Notes under the pieces: generated by a model
What the model saw: only the letters and a program-made list of their open reading frames with translations
Databases searched by the model: none
Told to the model about the DNA's origin: nothing
Position numbers and translations under genes: made by a program
Shown here: positions 9,253-18,808 of the stretch, one piece after another
How positions within the stretch are numbered: position 1 is the first letter of the stretch
Layout: each line of letters starts with the position of its first letter
Source of the DNA: Nostoc sp. CMAA1605
GTDB lineage: Bacteria; Cyanobacteriota; Cyanobacteriia; Cyanobacteriales; Nostocaceae
NCBI RefSeq assembly: GCF_021596505.1
Contig: NZ_PJIZ01000051.1
Span: forward strand, 1 to 50,406
DNA length: 50,406 nucleotides
Direction: 5' to 3'

Positions 9253-10887
9253 ATGGGAAGAAGGGGAAAAAATCTCAGCCTGATTGCTGGTTGCTTGAGC
9301 GCGCTGACTCTGAGCCAATTTTTTGGGTTAAACACCTCTGCACAGGCAGCTGATACAGTGGTGGTGCGTTATGGTTTGTTTGCAGAATCTGTTCCCCTAG
9401 CGGATTTACAAACCGCCGCTACAACTGGGGAATTCCCTCGCAGTCTAGACTGGTTAACCAAACGATTATCAAAAGAGCAACGTCGCTCCCTTTTGGGGAC
9501 GCTGAGAATGAGAGTACCTCTGAATGTGGTGACTCTCAGTAGATTACTCAATACCCAAATTGGTACAACTATTCTCAATGACCTCTCTACAGCCTTAGCG
9601 CGCAAGGATAAAGCAGGTGCAAATGCTTTGAGAGCAGCTTTAGTTCTAGGTGCAAATTCTCCCCAAGGCTTATCTGTGCTGAGTTTTATTGCAGCTTATC
9701 CAAGTCAACGTTTGGAAATTAATTTACCCCAAGCTGTGACTGTCATGGGCAGTTTGAATAATGATTTTTGGCGTACCCAACAATTAATGCTTTCCCTGTC
9801 TCCCCAACTTGCGCCTCAAGCTTCCCAAATTAATTTACCCTTTGACCCCAGCCAACCAGGTAAGGCGAATGTACAGGTTGAGAACTGGAATTTAAATGAT
9901 CAAAAACACAACCGCAAAATCCCTGTTGATATTTATTGGTCAACTGCTGCGGAGTCCACTAAACCACTAATTGTATTTACTCATGGTTTGGGGTCAGTTC
10001 GCACAGAGTTACGTTACTTAGCAGAACATCTAGCTTCTCATGGTTATATAGTTGCAGCTATAGAACATCCTGGTAGTAATCAAAATCATGTTAATTTAGC
10101 TCTTAAAGGTAAAACCAGAATTGTTGAACCCCAAGAATTTTTAAACCGTCCCCAAGATATTAGTTTTGTTTTAGATGAGTTCACCAAGTACAATCAAACC
10201 GCAAAAACTCCTCTAGCTGGCAGAATAGCCACCGATAATGTCATGGTTGTAGGTTATTCTTTTGGTGGCGCGACAGCTCTCGCACTAGCGGGTGGTGAAT
10301 TTCAAACAGCCGGACTCAAACAAACTTGTCGGAATCAATTAGCGAGTTTGAGTGTTGGGACAACTATCCAATGTATTGCCCAAGAACTACCAGAAAGCAG
10401 CTATCAACTGCGGGATAATCGAGTTAAACAAGTTATGGCTTTGAGTCCCACAACTTCACGAATTTTTGGTGAAACGGGTTTAACTAAAGTCCAAGTCCCG
10501 ACGTTAATTTTGGCGAGTTCCGCAGATAAAAGCACACCAGCTTTAACAGAACAAGTTATAGGATTTAGCAAGATTTCTGCTCCTAAATGGTTAGCAGGTG
10601 TGATTGGTGGAACTCATTTAAGTGTCAAAGACCCCAGCACCACTTTAGACCAAGCAGATCAACCCAATACGGCTTTAAGCGGTGGCGAAATTGTCGGTGA
10701 ACAGGCTGCTGATGTACGAAAATTTGTCAAGGCGATCGCGCTAGCAATGGCAGCACAACTCACCCCAGAAGCTGATACTTATCAGGTTTTCCTGACTCCA
10801 GATTATGCTCAGGCTGCTTCCACCCCAGTCTTCCCTTTTCGCATAGTCCGAGATATTCCTCCAGGATTAATTTCAATGGAGAAATGA
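9253..10887 (+). CDS. Secreted alpha/beta hydrolase with DUF1400 N-terminal domain
   Basis: Predicted exported serine hydrolase. The N-terminus MGRRGKNLSLIAGCLSALTL is a signal peptide with a likely cut at SAQA-AD (about residue 33). A cyanobacterial DUF1400-type domain follows (VVVRYGLFAESVPLADLQ onward, to about residue 130). The hydrolase part has the oxyanion region VFTHGLGS, the nucleophile elbow GYSFGG with Ser at about residue 336, a probable acid Asp in ASSADKS, and His in GGTHLSV. Overall it resembles PAF-acetylhydrolase-like esterases. ATG 9253 has GAGG at 9243-9246; upstream TTG 9238 and ATG 9247 remain possible. It stands alone downstream of the importer. The natural substrate is unknown; a lipid or ester is a family-based guess. 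Confidence 0.85.
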   Translation: MGRRGKNLSLIAGCLSALTLSQFFGLNTSAQAADTVVVRYGLFAESVPLADLQTAATTGEFPRSLDWLTKRLSKEQRRSLLGTLRMRVPLNVVTLSRLLNTQIGTTILNDLSTALARKDKAGANALRAALVLGANSPQGLSVLSFIAAYPSQRLEINLPQAVTVMGSLNNDFWRTQQLMLSLSPQLAPQASQINLPFDPSQPGKANVQVENWNLNDQKHNRKIPVDIYWSTAAESTKPLIVFTHGLGSVRTELRYLAEHLASHGYIVAAIEHPGSNQNHVNLALKGKTRIVEPQEFLNRPQDISFVLDEFTKYNQTAKTPLAGRIATDNVMVVGYSFGGATALALAGGEFQTAGLKQTCRNQLASLSVGTTIQCIAQELPESSYQLRDNRVKQVMALSPTTSRIFGETGLTKVQVPTLILASSADKSTPALTEQVIGFSKISAPKWLAGVIGGTHLSVKDPSTTLDQADQPNTALSGGEIVGEQAADVRKFVKAIALAMAAQLTPEADTYQVFLTPDYAQAASTPVFPFRIVRDIPPGLISMEK

Positions 10888-11114
10888 AAGTTCATAGATG
10901 GGGGAAAATCTGATGGTCTTTTCCCCTACTTAAATAACAGCTAAATTTTATACTTTTATGTGTTTTCCTTAAATGTGAAAAGATAACCCCAAATAGACCA
11001 ATTTATAAGACTTAGACCTATACAAGCACCACCCATAACACCAAACTTTCGTAGAAAAATATAGTAAAAATAATACATATAATAAAAATTTATATTAAAT
11101 ATTTACTTTTTTGT

Positions 11115-11154
11115 GTCAACAATAGTTGACCAAATCGTTACAAATTTGTTACAT
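11115..11154 (+). promoter_or_regulatory. Candidate promoter with inverted repeat
   Basis: GTCAAC-AATA-GTTGAC (11115-11130) is a perfect 6-bp inverted repeat. Its right half runs into TTGACC (11126-11131), a -35-like box, with TTACAT 17 bp later (11149-11154). This could drive a plus-strand transcript ending at the terminator 11368-11396. The -10 match is weak. Confidence 0.35.
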
Positions 11155-11160
11155 TTATTT

Positions 11161-11396
11161 ATATAAGGCAATAAGCTGATCTAACCAACCAAACACTAAG
11201 CCTCACTGAATTGCTCATCATGGTTAAACAGTGAGAGACAAAAGGCCGAGTAGAAAGGGTTATCAACTCAGTCTTCATCACTACTAGTAACGTTTTTTGT
11301 TTAGTTAGCTCATAAAAGCTGAATTCGGTATCGGTATCTTCCATTGACATTTGGACTTCTCCTAATCACCTCGGTAAAATTGCCGGGGTTTTTTAT
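11161..11396 (+). ncRNA. Candidate small RNA upstream of terminator
   Basis: This interval has no plus-strand open frame of any length, yet it lies between a promoter-like sequence and a good intrinsic terminator. It contains a stem CTCACTG (11204-11210) with CAGTGAG (11228-11234). Just before the terminator stem is an unpaired CU-rich run, ACTTCTCCTAATCACC, complementary to ribosome binding sites, as seen in some cyanobacterial regulatory RNAs (Yfr1 or NsiR4 type). I cannot prove a match. The minus strand carries a competing reading: a 63-codon frame at 11159-11350 with AGGAG placed 8 bases before its ATG. One of the two could be real; codon content of the frame is not convincing. Confidence 0.35.
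11368..11396 (+). terminator. Intrinsic terminator
   Basis: ACCTCGG pairs with CCGGGGT (one G-T pair) around the loop TAAAATTG, followed by TTTTTT. This is a standard rho-independent terminator on the plus strand. The hydrolase gene ends 480 bp upstream, so a separate short transcript is a plausible user. Confidence 0.75.
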
Positions 11397-11401
11397 TAAT
11401 T

Positions 11402-12256
11402 TCATATAGCAGGGTGTTTTGATAACTCATGTTGCAATAGGTTTTTACCTTTCTTTTTCGCCACGTACATTAAAGTATCAGCTTGCTCTAGAATTTCGTT
11501 CACCGATTGCGGCGGATGATAAAAAGTAATCGCACCGATGCTGACAGTGACTGATAGTCCTTCCTGCTGCATAGACATGACAAGCATTGTTTTTAACCTA
11601 TGCAACACTACTTCTGATGCTTCATAACCAGTGCGTGGTAATAAAATCGCAAATTCATCGCCGCCAATTCTCGCAATCACATCACTTTTACGCAAAGTTA
11701 CTGTAGCTTGAGTAGCTACTAATTGTAATAAGCGATCGCCAGCCGTATGTCCATACTGATCATTGATTTTTTTAAAGTCATCTATATCAAAATAAGCCAA
11801 CGTTAGAGGTTCTTGATATCGCACAGATTTCACAATCTCATTATTAACTATTTCCATAAAAAATCTGCGGTTATTCAAGCCAGTCAAATTATCTTTTTGT
11901 GCTAATTCTTCCAACGATTTCAAATTGTTTTTAAACTCCAATAATAGAAAATTAGTAAATAAGAAAAACACCAGCATTGTCAGGGCATTCCAATAATAAT
12001 TGGCAGGATTTAAATGGTATTTATTCTTCATTTGGCTGAAGATGAGATTAATGAGGTCGCTAGCCAATATAATTAACAAGCTTATGTATTTATCAGTACA
12101 CCATGTAGAAATCCCAACAGGTATTAAATATAAAAACGACACAGAAATTTCTGTAGATACCAAGTAGTCAATTACACTTATAACTACCAGCATCAACATA
12201 CTGATGAGAATCGAGGTAAATTTAGGTTGATTTTCTAGCTGTTTTAGTAAATACAT
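11402..12256 (-). CDS. Membrane-bound diguanylate cyclase (GGDEF)
   Basis: Makes c-di-GMP from two GTP. The N-terminal 105 residues hold about four hydrophobic helices, like a simple MASE-type sensor. The GGDEF domain follows (DNLTGLNNRRFF from about residue 122). The active-site motif GGDEF is intact at 198-202, and the inhibitory RxxD (RKSD, 189-192) sits five residues before it, so product inhibition is expected. Length is 284 residues. Start ATG 12256 gives MYLLKQLENQPK. It faces the plus-strand RNA candidate, ending just after that terminator. A second c-di-GMP protein lies about 940 bp away. The signal sensed by the membrane part is unknown. Confidence 0.92.
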   Translation of the reverse strand: MYLLKQLENQPKFTSILISMLMLVVISVIDYLVSTEISVSFLYLIPVGISTWCTDKYISLLIILASDLINLIFSQMKNKYHLNPANYYWNALTMLVFFLFTNFLLLEFKNNLKSLEELAQKDNLTGLNNRRFFMEIVNNEIVKSVRYQEPLTLAYFDIDDFKKINDQYGHTAGDRLLQLVATQATVTLRKSDVIARIGGDEFAILLPRTGYEASEVVLHRLKTMLVMSMQQEGLSVTVSIGAITFYHPPQSVNEILEQADTLMYVAKKKGKNLLQHELSKHPAI

Positions 12257-13196
12257 ATTTCCCTAGCTTAATAGCCGTTTTAGCTACTATTTATACTTTG
12301 TTCAAGTCGTTGTTAAGTAATAAATTTACGGCTATCGGTAAAATTTTAAATCAGAGTCATCGCAAAATCTCTTATACAAATAAAACTTTGTCAGTAAATT
12401 AAGTAAATACATACTTTTAATTTCTTTGTTTGGAGAAATTAGGGCATCCTAATTAGCGGAAGAGACTGATGAAACTTGATGTTTCTGATGTCTCCCAGAA
12501 AATTAGGCATTGAGTTTTACAAAACAACTAGCTCAAAAAATTACTGACAACCCAGTATTTTCCAGTAAATTCAAGGTTAGGAAATGATGGCTTGTTAAAA
12601 ACCATACATTAAACTTGTGTATTTCCTCTTTAGTAGAATATTTTTTCTGTTTCTTACCCAAAGTTTTAAAGCCTTAATGAAGATTCAGTTTGACGCAAAC
12701 GATCAGTGATAAGTTATGAAGATTAATAGAGAAATTTACCAATAGTAATTTTTGGTAGAAATACATTCAAGACCTATGATTGTATCGGTCTGATATTTGA
12801 TATTTGCACAACGTTATTTCCAGTTTTTAGTTCCCTGTTTAAGTGCGTAATTTTAGTAATCATATCGGATGATTATCTTAGTACCGCTTAACTTTTAAAT
12901 ACGGTAAATCTTTAAGTTTTAGAAATATAAATTTTACAATAATTCCTTCGCTACATCTGGAAATGATAATTCTCTTCTTGTAGTATTTATATAGATGTAT
13001 TGTAAGTAACTGGATCAATCAAATAATCATACTTTTAGGAAAAGCAATGAATATCTCAATCTTGCTCATTATTGTCCTCTTGTTTTAAGTTTGTCCTGAT
13101 CAGTGCAAAATAATAGTGAAGCCATTATTTATCACTCTGTTAATACGCAAGTCCTAGAAGCGTTGCACAAAAGTTAAGAGTTTTATACATAAATAT
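12257..13196. other. Long intergenic region between two c-di-GMP genes
   Basis: About 940 AT-rich bases between divergent genes. I see no gene of normal size. A 13-codon frame MNISILLIIVLLF (13047-13088) has AGGA 8 bases upstream of its ATG and could be a tiny hydrophobic peptide, but it may be chance. No clear terminator or operator is seen. Confidence 0.4.
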
Positions 13197-15053
13197 ATGC
13201 AAACAGAGCCAGTAGCACTGATTTTAATTGTGGATGATGATCTAGAAAATTTAGGAGTTCTGTCCACTTTATTAACAGACTCAGGATTTCGAGTTGCAAC
13301 AGCTAATAGTGGACAAGATGCTTGGCAAAAACTTGGTCAAATTACGCCTGACTTAATTTTGGCAGCAGGGATGATGTCTGGAGTGGATGGCTTTGAACTT
13401 TGTCGTCGCATTAAAACTCAGCCAGTATTGGATAAAATTCCAGTTATATTAATGATTGCTAGAAACGAAAATCAAAATAGACTAGCACAAGTAAATTTAG
13501 AATCAGTTGACTATATTACCAAACCATTTTTACCAATAGAAGTTTTAATTCGTATCCGCTTGAACCTGCGACTGCTAAATTTAACTCGTTCTCTCCATGA
13601 AAGTAATACCCAACTACAACAAGAAATTATTGCTCGTCAAACTGTAGAAGCCAAGTTATATCAGCTTAATCAAGATTTAGAGCAGAAGGTAATTGAACGG
13701 ACTCAAGGACTGACATTGGTACTCAATGAAATACAACTAAGAGAAGAAAAACTTACCTATGAAGCTTTTCATGATTCATTAACAGGCTTATTTAATCGTG
13801 CTTGGTTAATGCAGTATTTATCAGAAATATTTGCAAAACAGCAGCCACAAATAGGACAAGCAATTTTATTCTTAGACCTAGACCATTTCAAGAGTGTCAA
13901 TGACCATCTAGGACATATAGTAGGTGATAAATTACTGCAACAAGTTGCTAAAAGATTGAAGAACTGTATTGCAGTCTCACATAAAATTGTGCGATTGAGT
14001 GGTGATGAGTTTTTAATTTTCCTGAACAACCACGATGGAATTCACTCAGTCGAAATCATTGCTAGTGCGATCCTCCAAGAATTACATACACCTTTTGAGA
14101 TTGACAAGTATCAAATTTCTATCGGTGCAAGTATTGGTATTTTACCTTCTACACTAAATTATCAGCAGCCAACAGATATCCTCAGAGATGCTGATGCTGC
14201 AATGTATCAAGCTAAACGTGCTGGTAAAGGTTGCTACATAGTCTTTACCAATGAAATGCAGTTACAAACCTTAAAGCGGATTCAACTAGAAAGTGAACTC
14301 CGTCAAAGTATAGAAAAAAGCGAGTTTTGCCTTTACTATCAACCTATATTGTGTTTATCTTCTCAGAAAATAGTCGGTTTAGAAGCATTAATTCAATGGC
14401 AACACCCACAAAGAGGACTAATTTCACCAGATAAATTTATTACAATTGCCGAAGAAAGTGGGATAGTACCTTCTCTAGATTTACTAGCATTAAAGTTAGC
14501 TTGTCAACAACTACATCAGTGGCAAAAAAAATTTAAATGTGCTGAATCCTTAGTAATTCATATTAATATAGCTGCCGCACAATTACAGCACTTAGATTTA
14601 GTAGAAAAAATTCAACAAATTCTAGCAGAATATCATATATCCCCTTCGGCTATTAGATTAGAAGTAACAGAAAATGCTCTGATCAAAGGTTCCCACACTG
14701 TTACTCAAGTTATGGACAAAATTCATAATCTAGGGGTCAAACTCTGTATAGATGACTTTGGCACTGGATATTCTTGTTTTAGCCAATTGTATACATTTCC
14801 TGTTGATACTCTCAAAATAGATCGTTCATTTACCAAAAATGTCAATGTTAGTGTAGAGTCTGCGGCACTCGTCCAGACTCTAATTAATTTTGCTAATTCT
14901 TTAGGGATTACCGTAGTAGCTGAAGGAATTGAAACACAAATCCAATTAGAAGATTTACAGAAATTTGGTTGTGAATTTGGCCAGGGTTACTTATTCTCCC
15001 ATCCTGTGCCGATCGCAGAAATCACAAATTTTTTACAATTACAAGATGGGTGA
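13197..15053 (+). CDS. REC-GGDEF-EAL protein with degenerate receiver
   Basis: Bifunctional-type c-di-GMP enzyme. Domain order: receiver (about 7-125), short coiled coil (130-180), GGDEF (about 190-345), EAL (about 355-610). In the receiver the acid pair (D13-D14) and Lys (YITKPF) are present, but the phospho-acceptor place reads PDLILAAGMM, with Ala57 instead of Asp. The Thr/Ser switch is also replaced (LMIARNE). The GGDEF site is SGDEF (268-272), a variant that can still be active. The EAL site looks catalytic: E396 in GLEALIQW, EVTEN, DDFGTGYS, LKIDRSF, AEGIET and GQGYLFSHP. Start is ATG 13197. It ends 17 bp from the convergent CheA gene. Net phosphodiesterase activity controlled without phosphorylation is my inference. 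Confidence 0.92.
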   Translation: MQTEPVALILIVDDDLENLGVLSTLLTDSGFRVATANSGQDAWQKLGQITPDLILAAGMMSGVDGFELCRRIKTQPVLDKIPVILMIARNENQNRLAQVNLESVDYITKPFLPIEVLIRIRLNLRLLNLTRSLHESNTQLQQEIIARQTVEAKLYQLNQDLEQKVIERTQGLTLVLNEIQLREEKLTYEAFHDSLTGLFNRAWLMQYLSEIFAKQQPQIGQAILFLDLDHFKSVNDHLGHIVGDKLLQQVAKRLKNCIAVSHKIVRLSGDEFLIFLNNHDGIHSVEIIASAILQELHTPFEIDKYQISIGASIGILPSTLNYQQPTDILRDADAAMYQAKRAGKGCYIVFTNEMQLQTLKRIQLESELRQSIEKSEFCLYYQPILCLSSQKIVGLEALIQWQHPQRGLISPDKFITIAEESGIVPSLDLLALKLACQQLHQWQKKFKCAESLVIHINIAAAQLQHLDLVEKIQQILAEYHISPSAIRLEVTENALIKGSHTVTQVMDKIHNLGVKLCIDDFGTGYSCFSQLYTFPVDTLKIDRSFTKNVNVSVESAALVQTLINFANSLGITVVAEGIETQIQLEDLQKFGCEFGQGYLFSHPVPIAEITNFLQLQDG

Positions 15054-15070
15054 TTTTTGCAGTTGAGCAA

Positions 15071-18000
15071 TTAAACAGTAGTCAAGTGATTGACATTGGT
15101 TATTTCTGCATTTATCAGTCGCTCAACAGTCGCTAGCAATTCATGCTCTAAATATGGTTTAGTTAAGTAACCTTGCGCGCCTAATTCTTGAGCTAGTTGT
15201 CGATGTTTCTCTGCACTACGAGAGGTCAGAATAGCTACTGGTAGCTTGGCAAATTTTGGCTGATTACGAATATGAGTTAGCAACTCAAAACCATTCATTC
15301 GCGGCATTTCTAAGTCTGAAATTACAACTTGGATTTGGGGATATTTTTGTAATTGCTCTAAAGCTTCTATACCATGTTGAGCTTGTATGACTTGATAACC
15401 AGATTTTTGCAGGGTTAAAGAAACAGTTTGCCGTAGACTAATGGCATCATCGACTACTAGAATTAGTCCTTGTGATTTTTTCTGTGCTTCCACATATTGA
15501 CTAGGTGGCTCTTCTTGATTATTTTTAGGTTGAGAAGCAGTTAATAATGGCGTTGATTTCAGGTTAGAGTCTGATGATGGCAAAGATATATTATTATGAG
15601 TATTACTTGCTGGTAATGTCCCTACATCCAATGTAGCCTGCATCTCAACAGACTGTAATAATAAAGCACCATCAATCACTAATATGAGATTTCCATTAGC
15701 CAAACTAGTGCAACCATAAATATATTTTGGTGGTGCGATCGCATTTCCTACAGGTCTAATTACTAGTTCTTGTTCACCAATAATTTGGTCAACTTCTAAG
15801 GCAAACATTCCATGATGATGTTTAAGTAATAACACAGGATTATTCATAACTTCTGTGTTATCCTCAGCCAATAAATGCTGAATACTAACATTCTGATTTA
15901 AGGAACTATTGTAGGACATTAAATCTGATAATTGATAAAGACTCAGAAGAGTTTCATCATCATCTGAGTGCCAATGTAATACTCTTTTATCTTCAAACTC
16001 TTGAATTTGTTGTTGTGAAGGAATCACAATTTTCTCGATACTGTCTAATAGTAAAGCGTAAACAATACCACCAGACTGCACTAACATTAATTGGTCAGTA
16101 GTCATAGAAAAAGGAATTTTTAAAATGAACGTTGTCCCCTGATTTGGTTGAGATTGTACTGCAATAGATGCGTTCAAGTTTTGTAGTTGAGAACGCACAA
16201 TATCTAATCCCATTCCTCGTCCAGAGATTTCACTTACCTGATCAGCAGTGGAAAATCCGGGTGTAAACATGACATCTAACAAATCAGACTCATCCCATTG
16301 AGCATTTTGTGGACGCAGATTAAGTGCGTCAGCTTTTTTCTGAATTTTCTCTAAATTTAATCCCTGTCCATCATCGCGGACTTCAATCACTGTTTGACTA
16401 CCTTGATGGTAGGCGCGAATTTCAATGATACCTAGTTCTGGTTTCCCTTTGGCTTGACGAACCTGTGGCGACTCGATACCGTGATCAAAAGCATTACGCA
16501 CTAATTGTAGTATGGGGTCATAGATTTTTTCTGCGATCGCCTTATCTATGAGTAATCCTGTACCAGTTAATCGCAATTCCACCTGTTTTTGATAGACATT
16601 ACCCAGTTGCTTCACCATCTGAGGAAAGCGATTCAAGATATTACCAAAAGGTAACATTCTGGCGGTAACTAAATTATCTAGCAAATTTAAAGCTAAACTG
16701 TGTTTTTTATCACTAATTTGGCTGGCTTGTTTTAATAGTAAGTCTATTGATTCTGTCGTTTCTTGCAATTGCAGTGTTTCTTCTAACGCCTCATGCAAAT
16801 TGAGATGAAATTCCGTATAAACATCCATTTCTAATGAATCAAATTTCACAGATGCAAAGTTTTGTGTGTTATGGGATAAAAAACTCTGCATCTGTAAAGG
16901 TAAATCACGTAATTGATTTAAGGTTTCTTGGTGTCTACTTAATTGCTCAGATAATCTATCGAGAATCTCTTGTAGTTGTTCATCACTTAAGGTGCGCCGT
17001 TTTTGATAAACTAATATTTCTCCAGCCAAATAGTTAATGCGTTGTAATCCTTCGACTCCTACGCGCACAAAAGAATTAGATTGGTTCTTTTTATTATGAG
17101 TAATCTGAGATTTTTCTGATGGTGATTCATTGACAGCATCAATTACTCGTTCTGTAATCTCTGTATTGACTTCTTGAATATTAGCTAAGGCTTGATTAAT
17201 ATTTTGTGTTGCTGATGGTGCTTCTTCTTGTTCATCTGCTGGTTCTAGTTTGTTTTCCCCTCCCCAGATTGACTCTAATAGATTAGAGTCTACATTAGTA
17301 GTTATTTTTGGTATTTGCTTAACAATTAGTAATCCCTGTAGCTTGGGACTATCAGACCAGTTTTTGGCTTGGGAATTGACAGGGGAATGTTTTTTATATT
17401 CTGCGGCTAATATACTAATTTTATTTTGGAGAGCTTTAATAAATGCCAACCGATTCTCAGATTTTTGTTGAAAATATTGAAATTTAGCTACAGCCATAAT
17501 AATAATTAAAATGATGCCTTGACGATATAGACAAAGGCTATCACTATCATGATCCTCACGAATGAAATCTAAGAATTTATTTAACCAGCTTTCCACATAA
17601 TTGAGATAGGTTTCATCTTCTTGATTGGAAATTAACATATCCAGATACATTTCTGAAACGGGTATATCTCTTTCATGATTGAACCAACCAAATATATAAT
17701 GTAAAACCTTTAAATAAAATTTAGCAGTTGCAGGTTGAACACAATTATTAGGTTGATTATTACCTGTAATTAAAAATTGATAAAATTCCTGATCTAAACT
17801 CAAAAATTGGAGGTTGAGAGTTTCTGTAGCTGGGGATGTCAGCTTAATTAAATCATGAGAAGGATTACCACCGCGAGAGCGATCGCCTGCCAACACATCT
17901 TTTTGTGCTTGCTGTAAATCAGCTAAAGCAATCTTGGCAATTTGATTGGCTTGTTGAGGATTAGCTTGTAATGCTTGCAAAATCGCTTGAGCAATTTCGC

Positions 18001-18616
18001 CAAAACCTGGTAAGTTTAAAGATTCCCCTAATCCCAGAAAAACTTCAGCTTCACCATTTAAAAAGTCTCTTAATTCTAGACTGTCTGCAATATTGCTAAT
18101 GGCATTACTAATTTTTTCTAAACGCTGTTTGACTCCGCTTTCAAATATAGATTTAACAATATCAAATCCTAATTCTTGAGAAGTTGGAATATGAGTATTT
18201 TCTCCGAATTTATCTCCTAGCTTACTCTGAATTTGAGTAAATATATCAGTAGCTCTTTGTAAAATTTCCTGGTCATTGATTACATGACCATTGATTTCTG
18301 AGCTTAACGCTAAATTTAAACATTCATAAGCTTGATATAAAAGTGTATTTAAATCAAAATCTATGATAATATCTGGATTGTATAAAGACTTAAAAACATC
18401 TTCTAAATAGTGGGCAATTTTATTAATTAATTCTAAGCCAACAGTAGCTGCTCCCCCTTTAATTGTGTGCGTAGCTCGCATTAGGCTATGCACTTTAGTG
18501 GTGCTGTGACTTTCTGATAAATTCAACAGTTCTTGTTCAATAGTTTGTAATAAATCAGGGGCTTCTGCAAGGAAATAAATATACCCCTGTTCACGAATTT
18601 CGGCATCTGTAATCAT
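15071..18616 (-). CDS. CheA-type hybrid histidine kinase (PixL-like)
   Basis: Central kinase of the chemotaxis-like pathway. The Hpt domain carries the phosphorylated His in ATHTIKGGAA (His50 counted from the start used here). A long poorly conserved middle follows. Then come the CheA dimerisation/ATPase part (N box LVRNAFDHGIE, G1 DDGQGLN, G2 SGRGMGLDIV), a CheW-like domain, and a C-terminal receiver with intact Asp (VVISDLEMP) and Lys (YLTKPY). I start at ATG 18616 (MITDAEIREQGYIYFLAEAP), because the recognisable Hpt begins there; an ATG at 18673 would add 19 residues. Neither has a good ribosome binding site. It is last in a five-gene operon with MCP, CheW, CheY and PATAN-REC proteins, matching Synechocystis PixL. 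There it controls type IV pili for phototaxis. Confidence 0.92.
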   Translation of the reverse strand: MITDAEIREQGYIYFLAEAPDLLQTIEQELLNLSESHSTTKVHSLMRATHTIKGGAATVGLELINKIAHYLEDVFKSLYNPDIIIDFDLNTLLYQAYECLNLALSSEINGHVINDQEILQRATDIFTQIQSKLGDKFGENTHIPTSQELGFDIVKSIFESGVKQRLEKISNAISNIADSLELRDFLNGEAEVFLGLGESLNLPGFGEIAQAILQALQANPQQANQIAKIALADLQQAQKDVLAGDRSRGGNPSHDLIKLTSPATETLNLQFLSLDQEFYQFLITGNNQPNNCVQPATAKFYLKVLHYIFGWFNHERDIPVSEMYLDMLISNQEDETYLNYVESWLNKFLDFIREDHDSDSLCLYRQGIILIIIMAVAKFQYFQQKSENRLAFIKALQNKISILAAEYKKHSPVNSQAKNWSDSPKLQGLLIVKQIPKITTNVDSNLLESIWGGENKLEPADEQEEAPSATQNINQALANIQEVNTEITERVIDAVNESPSEKSQITHNKKNQSNSFVRVGVEGLQRINYLAGEILVYQKRRTLSDEQLQEILDRLSEQLSRHQETLNQLRDLPLQMQSFLSHNTQNFASVKFDSLEMDVYTEFHLNLHEALEETLQLQETTESIDLLLKQASQISDKKHSLALNLLDNLVTARMLPFGNILNRFPQMVKQLGNVYQKQVELRLTGTGLLIDKAIAEKIYDPILQLVRNAFDHGIESPQVRQAKGKPELGIIEIRAYHQGSQTVIEVRDDGQGLNLEKIQKKADALNLRPQNAQWDESDLLDVMFTPGFSTADQVSEISGRGMGLDIVRSQLQNLNASIAVQSQPNQGTTFILKIPFSMTTDQLMLVQSGGIVYALLLDSIEKIVIPSQQQIQEFEDKRVLHWHSDDDETLLSLYQLSDLMSYNSSLNQNVSIQHLLAEDNTEVMNNPVLLLKHHHGMFALEVDQIIGEQELVIRPVGNAIAPPKYIYGCTSLANGNLILVIDGALLLQSVEMQATLDVGTLPASNTHNNISLPSSDSNLKSTPLLTASQPKNNQEEPPSQYVEAQKKSQGLILVVDDAISLRQTVSLTLQKSGYQVIQAQHGIEALEQLQKYPQIQVVISDLEMPRMNGFELLTHIRNQPKFAKLPVAILTSRSAEKHRQLAQELGAQGYLTKPYLEHELLATVERLINAEITNVNHLTTV

Positions 18617-18808
18617 AACTTTAAGGGTGTAATGGTTTAGGGTGTAAGGGGTGGAAAAGTTGAAGTCAAGCATTAAGAGGAGTGATCAATCTCCTCTTAA
18701 CGGTCTATCCTTCTTGCCTCTTGACCTTGGAATTTTAGATTTGTGATTTTAAAGTTGTATTTTTATTTCCCCATCTCAAATCTAAAATCATTTAGCCTCC
18801 TACTGCAT

